Source: a virus. Taken from it: a DNA stretch of 30,987 bases. This document shows positions 24,961 through 30,196 of this stretch, piece after piece; position 1 is the first letter of the stretch, and each line of letters starts with the position of its first letter. The notes under the pieces are model-generated. The model did not search any database and was not told the origin of the DNA. It worked only from the letters and a program-made list of their open reading frames with translations. A program made the translations under genes and the position numbers. The DNA is taken from IMG/VR virus record IMGVR_UViG_3300042556_003267, positions 1 through 30,987 of that record. One strand, written 5' to 3'.

Positions 24961-24986
24961 TCCCCACGGGCTGCTATATATAGGAG
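24961..24986 (+). promoter_or_regulatory. Repeated 26-base motif, copy 9
   Basis: TCCCCA, CGGG, CTGCT, ATATA, TAGGAG. It has one change in the central block (CTGCT). It starts on the base after the fibre stop codon. The end merges into TAGGAGGAAA, a strong ribosome-binding site for the gene at 24993. Confidence 0.58.
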
Positions 24987-24992
24987 GAAACA

Positions 24993-25274
24993 ATGATTCT
25001 TACATCCGGAACAAGCATCGACACCAGCGACGCAACAGCTATGGCCGTCCACGGCCTCCCCGCCTTCACGGGCACGATGCGCCCGATCATCCAGAACCTG
25101 GGACCTGGGGACCTTTACCTGTCCACCGGTTCGGCTAGCATCACGACCCGCGGCATCAAGTTGCCGATCAACGCCGTGTACGAGCTCCCCGCCACCCTTG
25201 CTGAGGGTGCTGCGCAGGTGTGGCTGCACGCGTCGGGCGGCAACTGCGACGTACGCATCATCAACGTAGGCTGA
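24993..25274 (+). CDS. Small beta-rich presumed virion protein
   Basis: This 93-residue protein has alternating strands (LTSGTSIDTSD; GTMRPIIQNLGPGDLYLSTG; GAAQVWLHASGGNCDVRIIN). The Thr/Ser/Gly content and length resemble small capsid-decorating or tail proteins. It has a strong ribosome-binding site (AGGAGG six bases before ATG) following motif copy 9, which suggests high expression. Family unknown. Confidence 0.62.
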   Translation: MILTSGTSIDTSDATAMAVHGLPAFTGTMRPIIQNLGPGDLYLSTGSASITTRGIKLPINAVYELPATLAEGAAQVWLHASGGNCDVRIINVG

Positions 25275-25280
25275 GATGAG

Positions 25281-25838
25281 ATGCCTGCGTTTGTCCTACC
25301 TGTAAAGCCGTTGCGGAAACCGTCCTGCTTGGACGGTCAGCAGAACGGCAGGCTAGGAGCAGGCATTCTCAAGCGCTGTGGGATCGGTAACTTCCTGATG
25401 GCCGATCCGGCTGCCCGTGCGTGCCGGGCCCTGGTGGCCGCCGCTGCGGCCCGCGGGTTTCAGGTGCGTGCTACCGGAACCTACCGGAGCTACGCGCAGC
25501 AGGAGGCCCTGTTCCGGTCACGGTATACTCTCGAGGTGTTGAAGGGCCGGCCGACGAAGCGCTGGAACGGAGAGACGTGGTATCAGTTGCCGAAGACGGC
25601 AATGGCTGCGGTCCCGGGCACCTCTAACCACGGGTGGGGTTTGGCTATCGATTTTGCGGAGGAACTCGACGGCGACACCGCACCAGAGTCCGTGTCACCA
25701 AAGTTTGTCAAGTGGCTGATCAAGCACGCGGCCACCTACGGTTTCTCTGCTGAACTTCAAAGCGAGCCGTGGCACTGGCGGTATGTGGCTGGCGACAAGA
25801 TCCCTGCCGCGGTGCTGGCGTTTGAGGGGGCGGCGTGA
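25281..25838 (+). CDS. Endolysin, M15 family peptidoglycan peptidase
   Basis: This 185-residue enzyme probably cuts peptide cross-bridges in peptidoglycan to release phage. The fold is that of VanY/L-alanyl-D-glutamate peptidases of family M15. NGRLGAGIL (22-30) opens the domain, TGTYRSYAQQEALF (66-79) holds the conserved YRS, SNHGWGLAIDF (115-125) supplies zinc ligands His117 and Asp124, and EPWHWRY (162-168) supplies the base Glu and the third ligand His165. All catalytic residues are present. No signal peptide or separate wall-binding domain is visible, so export would need a holin. The ATG at 25281 follows the preceding stop by six bases. A hairpin lies in codons 13-19. A virion-associated role cannot be excluded. 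Confidence 0.85.
   Translation: MPAFVLPVKPLRKPSCLDGQQNGRLGAGILKRCGIGNFLMADPAARACRALVAAAAARGFQVRATGTYRSYAQQEALFRSRYTLEVLKGRPTKRWNGETWYQLPKTAMAAVPGTSNHGWGLAIDFAEELDGDTAPESVSPKFVKWLIKHAATYGFSAELQSEPWHWRYVAGDKIPAAVLAFEGAA
25319..25337 (+). other. Hairpin inside endolysin 5' coding region
   Basis: ACCGTCC (25319-25325) and GGACGGT (25331-25337) form a perfect 7-base-pair stem over a five-base loop, beginning about 38 bases after the start codon. It may slow translation or be chance. No experimental support. Confidence 0.3.
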
Positions 25839-26365
25839 CCCACGAGTTTCCGCGTATCCTGGCAGGCGACATCGGGTTTGACGCCGGTGTCGGCGTTTCC
25901 GGTCAGGTGATCCGGTTTGGTACGAAGTCTGCGTACGGTCACTGCTGGGTGTATCACGGCCTGGCTGACGTTTTGCCGGACGGCACCGAGGTGTGGGACA
26001 CGGTAGAAGCCGGGCCCCGCGAAGGTGTCATTCATCGTCTGCGCACTGCGCAGCCGAACAAAGTGGTGCGCGTATGGCAGGACGAGTTCGAACGACGCGA
26101 CCTGCTGCAGGCGTCTGAGGCGCTGGTAGGCTGCGAGTATGGCTGGGGTGAGATCGTGCGTATCGTCGCCCGTATCCTCGGCATCAAGGTCAAGAAGTGG
26201 CGGGACAACCCAGATAAAGTTATATGCTCAAACCACGTAGCCCAGGCCATCTTAGCGGGTCGTCCTGATTTTGGCCTGTATCTACGCTATGAGCCGCGTG
26301 AAGTTTGGCCCGGCGAGTTGGCGGTCACATTGGATGCGTTCATCTGGGATACGGAGATAGCGTGA
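25835..26365 (+). CDS. Permuted papain-fold (YiiX/NlpC-P60-like) cysteine peptidase or amidase
   Basis: This 176-residue protein starts at a GTG overlapping the endolysin stop (GTGA). The order of catalytic residues is that of circularly permuted NlpC/P60-type proteins. An early His lies in GTKSAYGHCWVYHG (His36) after the GDIGFDAG strand, and the later nucleophile region DKVICSNHVAQAIL contains Cys131 followed by a helix. Such enzymes cleave peptidoglycan peptides or amides. Placed between an M15 endolysin and a lysozyme-like gene, it is likely a wall-active lysis or entry protein. Activity is inferred; it could also be a lipid- or amide-modifying member of the same superfamily. Confidence 0.65.
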   Translation: MTHEFPRILAGDIGFDAGVGVSGQVIRFGTKSAYGHCWVYHGLADVLPDGTEVWDTVEAGPREGVIHRLRTAQPNKVVRVWQDEFERRDLLQASEALVGCEYGWGEIVRIVARILGIKVKKWRDNPDKVICSNHVAQAILAGRPDFGLYLRYEPREVWPGELAVTLDAFIWDTEIA

Positions 26366-26802
26366 CTCCCGCAGGCATCCCAGAGGCTGACTGGAAACTG
26401 GTGCGCCGGATCTGCCGTACGCACGGAGTGGACCCTCTACTCATTGTGGCTATTGGTATGGCCGAGACGCACTGGTTCACCAAGGGCGATGGTCTCAAAG
26501 GCAACGGTCTTGGCGTCGGCTCCTATGACTCCGGCTCAACCTACAAGTATGCGGGTGTGCGCGGCCAGGTGACGCGCGCCTGCGAGATCCTCGCCAAGCG
26601 CAAGGTCACCACTGTCATCGATATCGTCGACGGGAAACTCCACGCCACGGGCCGCTGGGAGAACGGCCGATATGTCGGGCCCCCAGGATCCGTCCGGTGG
26701 GCCAGTGCTGACACTGCCGACGGGGGCCCTCACGGCGGGCAGCCGTTCCCGTGGTCGTCTAACGTTGTCAAAATCTACAAAAGGCTGGTAAAAGAGCTAT
26801 GA
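26362..26802 (+). CDS. Lysozyme/transglycosylase-like protein
   Basis: This 146-residue protein starts at a GTG overlapping the previous stop. The N-terminal helical part, RTHGVDPLLIVAIGMAETHW (about 19-38), matches the catalytic helix of lytic transglycosylases and glucosaminidases with the Glu at position 35 (AETHW). NGLGVGSYDSG and the GVRGQVTRACEILA helix follow, as in lysozyme-like folds. It would cleave glycan strands and so complement the peptidases upstream. Small size and absence of a binding domain could also suit a virion-tip lysozyme. The gene overlaps the next by four bases (ATGA). Confidence 0.65.
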   Translation: MTPAGIPEADWKLVRRICRTHGVDPLLIVAIGMAETHWFTKGDGLKGNGLGVGSYDSGSTYKYAGVRGQVTRACEILAKRKVTTVIDIVDGKLHATGRWENGRYVGPPGSVRWASADTADGGPHGGQPFPWSSNVVKIYKRLVKEL

Positions 26803-27089
26803 CCCCCGCAAAGAAGCAGGCCCTAATCCGGATGGCTGGTGTCTCTGGTTTCAACAAGCCAAAGCGCACTCCAAATCACCCGACCAAGAGCCACGTCGTG
26901 GTGGCCAAGGAGGGCGACAAGGTGAAGACGATCCGTTTCGGACAGCAGGGCGTGTCTGGCAGCCCAAAGAAGAAAGGCGAGTCGGCTAGTTACCGGAAGC
27001 GCCGCGAGTCGTTCAAGGCCCGTCACCGGGCCAACATTGCTAAAGGCAAAATGAGTGCAGCCTACTGGGCAGACAAGGTGAAGTGGTAA
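26799..27089 (+). CDS. Small basic conserved phage protein
   Basis: This is a 96-residue, strongly basic protein (KKPKRTPNHPTKSHVVVA type; end AYWADKVKW). The sequence GVSGFNKPKRTPNHPTKSH and TIRFGQQGV are shared by many small phage proteins of marine and freshwater phages; I recall these as DUF6321 but am not certain. No enzymatic motif is seen. DNA or RNA binding is plausible from charge. It overlaps the lysozyme-like gene by four bases. Confidence 0.7.
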   Translation: MTPAKKQALIRMAGVSGFNKPKRTPNHPTKSHVVVAKEGDKVKTIRFGQQGVSGSPKKKGESASYRKRRESFKARHRANIAKGKMSAAYWADKVKW

Positions 27090-27091
27090 CT

Positions 27092-27271
27092 ATGCCGTTT
27101 AGATCAGAAGCACAACGTCGCTACCTCTACGCGACCAATCCGAAGATGGCTAAGCGTTGGTCAAAAGAGACCCCTGAAAACGCCAAACTCCCCGAGCGGG
27201 TCAAAAAGAAGAGGAGGGCATCTTCTCTTATGACCGCGCTCGAGGAGGGCGCGCGACGACTCGGGCGTTAG
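27092..27271 (+). CDS. Small basic conserved phage protein
   Basis: This is a 59-residue protein. The opening MPFRSEAQRRYLYATNP, then KMAKRWSKETP, is a recurrent form in phage genomes, usually of unknown function. The rest is Lys/Arg-rich (ERVKKKRRASS). The ATG at 27092 lies two bases after the previous stop; an upstream GTG at 27083 is less likely. Its TAG stop (27269-27271) interlocks with the stop of the converging gene on the other strand. It is the last gene of the rightward unit. Confidence 0.7.
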   Translation: MPFRSEAQRRYLYATNPKMAKRWSKETPENAKLPERVKKKRRASSLMTALEEGARRLGR

Positions 27272-27600
27272 AGCAACTGCCCCAGCACAAGCAGGTTGCT
27301 GATACCGACAACCAGGTATAGCCCAGAGATGATCGTCGCTGCGAGCGGACGCTTCCAGGTGGCCCACACAAGGAACGTGGAAGCAAGACCCTTGACGAAC
27401 AGGAACAGCGCCCAGTTGCCGACGATGGGCGCCATAAGGGGGTTCGTCTCAACGGCACCAAGCTGGATGCCGATGGTCGTAGTCAGGTAGTCGAGGGCCT
27501 GCGACAGCACGATTGCGGCTGCCCCGATGCGGGCGGCGCGCAGAGGCACGTTCTGGCGAACGGGCCGGAGGCTGAAGAAGGATCGGATGGCTGTGTACAT
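27268..27600 (-). CDS. DUF5658-like three-helix membrane protein, holin candidate
   Basis: This is a 110-residue protein. A positively charged N-terminus is followed by three membrane segments (about 22-45, 61-80 and 86-108). The first ends with LDYLTTTIGIQLGAVETNP (about 36-54). The pattern Asp, then Thr-Thr, then Glu-x-Asn-Pro is typical of small membrane proteins of the DUF5658 type. A small multi-pass membrane protein facing the lysis genes could serve as holin, but this is inference. The ATG at 27600 is preceded (leftward reading) by AAAGGAG at good spacing; a start farther upstream would lack it. The gene is last of the leftward unit and its stop interlocks with that of the opposite gene. 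Confidence 0.65.
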   Translation of the reverse strand: MYTAIRSFFSLRPVRQNVPLRAARIGAAAIVLSQALDYLTTTIGIQLGAVETNPLMAPIVGNWALFLFVKGLASTFLVWATWKRPLAATIISGLYLVVGISNLLVLGQLL

Positions 27601-27623
27601 TGGTTTCTCCTTTGGTAGACTTG

Positions 27624-27923
27624 TCACTGTCCGGCAGGGTTGCCGCTTCCTGGGACACAGGTGCCGGTGACGGTGCCGTCTTCGTTGATAGTGGCGGTGA
27701 TGCTGCCCGTGCAGCCGGTGCTACCGGTGTGGCACGGGGCCGGGACTTCGGTCTGGACTCCGGTCTGCACGTTGATCGTGACGGCCAGGCAGTCAAGTGC
27801 CGGGACGGTGGTGGTCGGCGTGGTGGGTGCTGCGTTTTCCCGCATTGTCGGTAACACATACACTAACACAAAGTGTGCTACGCCTGCAAGAATCGCCAGA
27901 GCCCAGATGTCCCTACGCCTCAT
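27624..27923 (-). CDS. Single-pass membrane-anchored protein with Cys-rich ectodomain
   Basis: This is a 99-residue protein. RRRD followed by a hydrophobic segment (about 6-25) makes a membrane anchor with the rest outside. The outside part is Thr/Pro-rich (PTTPTTTVP), then holds four Cys (45, 64, 71, 89), which could form two disulfides. It ends in a Gly/Pro tail. No lipobox is evident. Spanin-like or host surface-modifying functions are possible; none is proven. The ATG at 27923 lies inside the end of the preceding (upstream) gene. Confidence 0.6.
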   Translation of the reverse strand: MRRRDIWALAILAGVAHFVLVYVLPTMRENAAPTTPTTTVPALDCLAVTINVQTGVQTEVPAPCHTGSTGCTGSITATINEDGTVTGTCVPGSGNPAGQ

Positions 27924-28284
27924 TGGTCGGCTCCGGCGCACTATTCTGCTCGGGCTTTGGGGCGAGTCCAAACAGGTTATTGGCTAGTTCGTTTACCATC
28001 TGGTAAAGCATCTCAAGGTGGTTATCGCAGATCTTCTGAGCAGATCTCTTGGTTTTGGTGTCGTTGCGTCCAACTCGCTGGAGCAGTGACGCAGTTAGGC
28101 TATGTGCCATTTCGGAGACACTTTCCGCAAACACGCTGAATACCGTGTTTTGTACGCGAAGAGACTCATCCATCCTGGCAAGTACCCCGATCAGGAGATT
28201 GATGTCATCGCTGCTTAGTGGGTTGCCCGCGCGGACGTCCTCCACGATCTGTTCCACTGTTCTTGTTGCTGTTTCTTCACTCAT
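27913..28284 (-). CDS. Helical unknown protein
   Basis: This 123-residue protein is acidic at the N-terminus and otherwise helical with heptad-like stretches (DINLLIGVLARMDESLRV; HLEMLYQMVNELANNL). No catalytic motif is visible. The ATG at 28284 follows AAAGGAG in the leftward direction; a start further upstream at 28338 has no such site. It overlaps both neighbours, as do the other genes of this unit. I do not recognise the family. Confidence 0.6.
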   Translation of the reverse strand: MSEETATRTVEQIVEDVRAGNPLSSDDINLLIGVLARMDESLRVQNTVFSVFAESVSEMAHSLTASLLQRVGRNDTKTKRSAQKICDNHLEMLYQMVNELANNLFGLAPKPEQNSAPEPTNEA

Positions 28285-28669
28285 TGTCTGCTCCTTTCGT
28301 AGCCTTGTTGACAAGTGACACATAGTCATCCCATCCAAGGATGACTACTACCCGCTCGCCCTCGATGGGCTGACGGACCTTGAGGCCCGGCACGCGGACC
28401 AGTCTTTTCCAAACCACGGCAACCGGCACGGGCTGGCCGCCGTTGGCGGCGCTGGCCTTGGCCCGGGCTTTGCCGAGAGCTTCCTGCACGTTCAGGTTGC
28501 TGCGAGCCTTGCCCTCTAGCACCCACTTCTCGCCGGCAAGAGTCGCCTCAACGTCGCCCTCGTCGTTTGCCCCGCCTTCAGCTATGCGCCGCGCCGGATG
28601 CTTGTGCGTGGACAGCTCTTCTACTATCCAAGTTTCGTGGCTTGTGCCTTGCTTTTTCTGGCGGCTCAT
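28277..28669 (-). CDS. PD-(D/E)XK nuclease-like protein, possible Holliday-junction resolvase
   Basis: This is a 130-residue protein. The N-terminal part, GTSHETWIVEELSTH, is the helix seen in small resolvase-type nucleases. Then come ANDEGDVEATLAGE with the Asp, and EKWVLEGKARSN with the E-x-K pair (Glu52, Lys54), giving the PD-(D/E)XK arrangement. Such phage proteins resolve branched DNA in recombination or packaging. A C-terminal strand region (VVVILGWDDYVSLVN) follows. The gene's ATG overlaps the stop of the upstream sigma-like gene (ATGA). Exact substrate is inferred. Confidence 0.68.
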   Translation of the reverse strand: MSRQKKQGTSHETWIVEELSTHKHPARRIAEGGANDEGDVEATLAGEKWVLEGKARSNLNVQEALGKARAKASAANGGQPVPVAVVWKRLVRVPGLKVRQPIEGERVVVILGWDDYVSLVNKATKGADNE

Positions 28670-29112
28670 TGGCTGCCCTCGTGAAGTTTTTGCAGCACGT
28701 TAAGCACACCAGCCGAGGTGCCGAGCTTTTTGGTTGGCACTTCGTCTTCTGGCACGGCGCCGGAAAGAAGGTCAGCGATCCAGGCGGAATCGTTAAGACG
28801 CTGTTTGAGAGCTTCGACGCCTTTCTGGGCGCGCAACTTTACTGTCTTGTGATCCACGCCGAGAGATCTGGCAGCTGCGCGCAATGTCATACCGCTAAGG
28901 TAGATGGCGCGTACAGCTAAGCGCTGGTCCTCTGGCAGCTCTTCGAGCAGTTTGTCTAGAATCTTGATGAGGACGGTTTCCATATCCTCCCCCTCAAAGT
29001 ACACGTCCTCGTGCACAAGCTTGCTCATAATCGGGCCAATACTCTCGGCCTGGCCCGGATCGAATAGCCAATGCCGACGATCTCCGCCTGTTTGTCCTTT
29101 ATACTGTGCCAT
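28666..29112 (-). CDS. Sigma-region-4-like transcription regulator
   Basis: This is a 148-residue protein. Residues 56-106 form a sigma-70 region 4-like unit: LEELPEDQRLAVRAIYLSGM, then a helix-turn-helix (TLRAAARSLGVDHKTVKLRA) and a final helix (EALKQRL). No region 2 is present, so it cannot act alone as a sigma factor. It may be a partial sigma, an anti-sigma-like or activator protein that redirects host RNA polymerase, or a DNA-binding adaptor. The N-terminal 50 residues are acidic and unlike known sigma regions. Ribosome-binding site GGAAGG precedes the ATG at 29112. In actinobacterial and other phages such proteins are common. It is a candidate for timing gene expression. Confidence 0.72.
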   Translation of the reverse strand: MAQYKGQTGGDRRHWLFDPGQAESIGPIMSKLVHEDVYFEGEDMETVLIKILDKLLEELPEDQRLAVRAIYLSGMTLRAAARSLGVDHKTVKLRAQKGVEALKQRLNDSAWIADLLSGAVPEDEVPTKKLGTSAGVLNVLQKLHEGSQ

Positions 29113-29114
29113 AG

Positions 29115-29453
29115 TTACCTTCCTTCCAGTTGTTTCCGCAGCTGTTGTACCTCTGCCTCAAGCTTGCGGATTGCTTTTTGGTAGTTTCTGCGCTCAAACA
29201 TTTCGGCGATGTTCTCGTGGTTCGAGATGCGCTGAAGGTGGCTTGGCCGCACGCAGTTACGGTTGCTGCATTTGTGGTGCACCAGATCGTACTCGCCGAG
29301 CTCACCAACCCAAGCCTGGTATGCAAACCTGTGTGCCGCGACGCAGCGGCCAAGATACCAGAACAGCCCGTACCCTGAGCGCATAGCGCCTTTCCAGTAC
29401 CAGCATTTCTTGGTGCGCTGCACCTTTTTGTTGAATCGTTGTTCAGCATCCAC
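29115..29453 (-). CDS. HNH endonuclease
   Basis: This is a 112-residue protein. An N-terminal zinc-type section (KKCWYWKGAMRSGYGLFWY) leads to HRFAYQAWVG, and then the HNH site VHHKCSNRNCVRPSHLQRIS (about 58-77), with the His pair, two Cys for zinc, and the final His (HLQ). The C-terminus is a short coiled coil (about 84-112). This is a free-standing homing-type or packaging-type nuclease. I take the GTG at 29453, with GAGGAAA upstream. The start region lies in a 23-base tandem duplication, so a second GTG 23 bases upstream is out of frame. Confidence 0.8.
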   Translation of the reverse strand: MDAEQRFNKKVQRTKKCWYWKGAMRSGYGLFWYLGRCVAAHRFAYQAWVGELGEYDLVHHKCSNRNCVRPSHLQRISNHENIAEMFERRNYQKAIRKLEAEVQQLRKQLEGR

Positions 29454-29489
29454 GCTACCGTTTCCTCAGCATCCACGCTACCGTTTCCT
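29444..29489. repeat. Perfect 23-base tandem duplication at HNH start
   Basis: Two identical 23-base units, 29444-29466 and 29467-29489. In leftward reading each unit contains the GAGGAAA ribosome-binding sequence and the GTG start; the upstream copy also carries the stop codon of the previous gene. As 23 is not a multiple of three, the upstream start is out of frame with the HNH reading frame. Confidence 0.95.
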
Positions 29490-30011
29490 CTTCCCCTGCT
29501 CGATGCGGTCTGCCTCGAACGCGTTATGGTATCGCGGCTCTAGCAGCACCGGGACCGGGACCTTCCAGGCGTCTTTAGGGAACTTGGTGTCGGCGTCAAG
29601 CAGCAGCGGCTCCGCGTCTGGGTGCTGCACTGCCCACAGGACAGACGAAAGATCTGCGAATATGACGGCGTCTTTGCTGGTATCGTAGATCCCAAACCAT
29701 ACAGGCATCCACGCGTTCCAGGTGATGAGCGCTTCGAGCTTTTCTTTTTTGAAAATGATGTAGTCCCCGCCGGTGCCTTGGCATTCTATCAGGCGTCCGA
29801 ACTGCACGAAATCTGGCGCATACCGGATCAGCGGGTGCCAGGTGACCTGTTGCGCGCGGCCCGTGTCGGTCCGCGCCGGGCCGAACCTGACGACGGGGCG
29901 GTTTAGCTGCTCTTCTGATACCTTGGCTACGGCAGTTTCGGCAAGGTCTCCGGCGATGCTTGACGCACCGTACCGATCCTCGCCGCTCTGCTCGTAGTAG
30001 GCACCAGTCAC
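29478..30011 (-). CDS. PD-(D/E)XK-like protein with Gln in place of Lys
   Basis: This is a 177-residue protein. The central part reads IRYAPDFVQFGRLIECQGTG (about 62-81), i.e. an Asp after Pro, then E-C-Q where a nuclease would have E-x-K. KKEKLEALITWN and a strand-helix section with VWFGIYDTSKDAVIFADLSS follow. This is the outline of RecB-like or phage-type nucleases, with the catalytic Lys replaced by Gln, so activity may be lost or the site may differ. The GTG at 30011 overlaps the preceding stop. The C-terminal residues are basic (EQGKRKR). Confidence 0.58.
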   Translation of the reverse strand: MTGAYYEQSGEDRYGASSIAGDLAETAVAKVSEEQLNRPVVRFGPARTDTGRAQQVTWHPLIRYAPDFVQFGRLIECQGTGGDYIIFKKEKLEALITWNAWMPVWFGIYDTSKDAVIFADLSSVLWAVQHPDAEPLLLDADTKFPKDAWKVPVPVLLEPRYHNAFEADRIEQGKRKR

Positions 30012-30196
30012 AGGTCCTCCGTGTCCTTGTCGTTCTTGTAGAAGCCAGCACCTTTTAGGGTGATGCCAACAGCCTGCGGTACGCGCTTAGCCACCATACC
30101 GCAGTCGCCGTGCACCACATCGGTGTCGTCGAAAATGGACATAGCGTGCTCCCACACCTTGTCGCAGCGTGAACATTTGTAAACGTAGGTAGGCAT
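30008..30196 (-). CDS. FmdB-like zinc ribbon protein
   Basis: This is a 62-residue protein. MPTYVYKCSRCDKVWE is the standard start of FmdB-family zinc ribbons, with Cys8 and Cys11. The second half normally has CPxCG; here it is HGDCG, so His29 and Cys32 would complete a C3H site. Function in phages is unknown; it is often found near replication genes. It overlaps both neighbours. Regulatory nucleic-acid binding is a guess. Confidence 0.72.
   Translation of the reverse strand: MPTYVYKCSRCDKVWEHAMSIFDDTDVVHGDCGMVAKRVPQAVGITLKGAGFYKNDKDTEDL

Noticed and set aside
2587-24986. Repeated motif as a hairpin that hides the ribosome-binding site (TCCCCA pairing with TGAGGA)
   Set aside because: The two blocks can pair at five of six positions, but when the last block changes to TAGGAG, TAGGTA or TGAATA, TCCCCA does not change to match. 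The central CGGCT would also be unexplained.
27181-27300. Bidirectional terminator between the converging units
   Set aside because: No stem with a T tract could be found near the interlocked stop codons.
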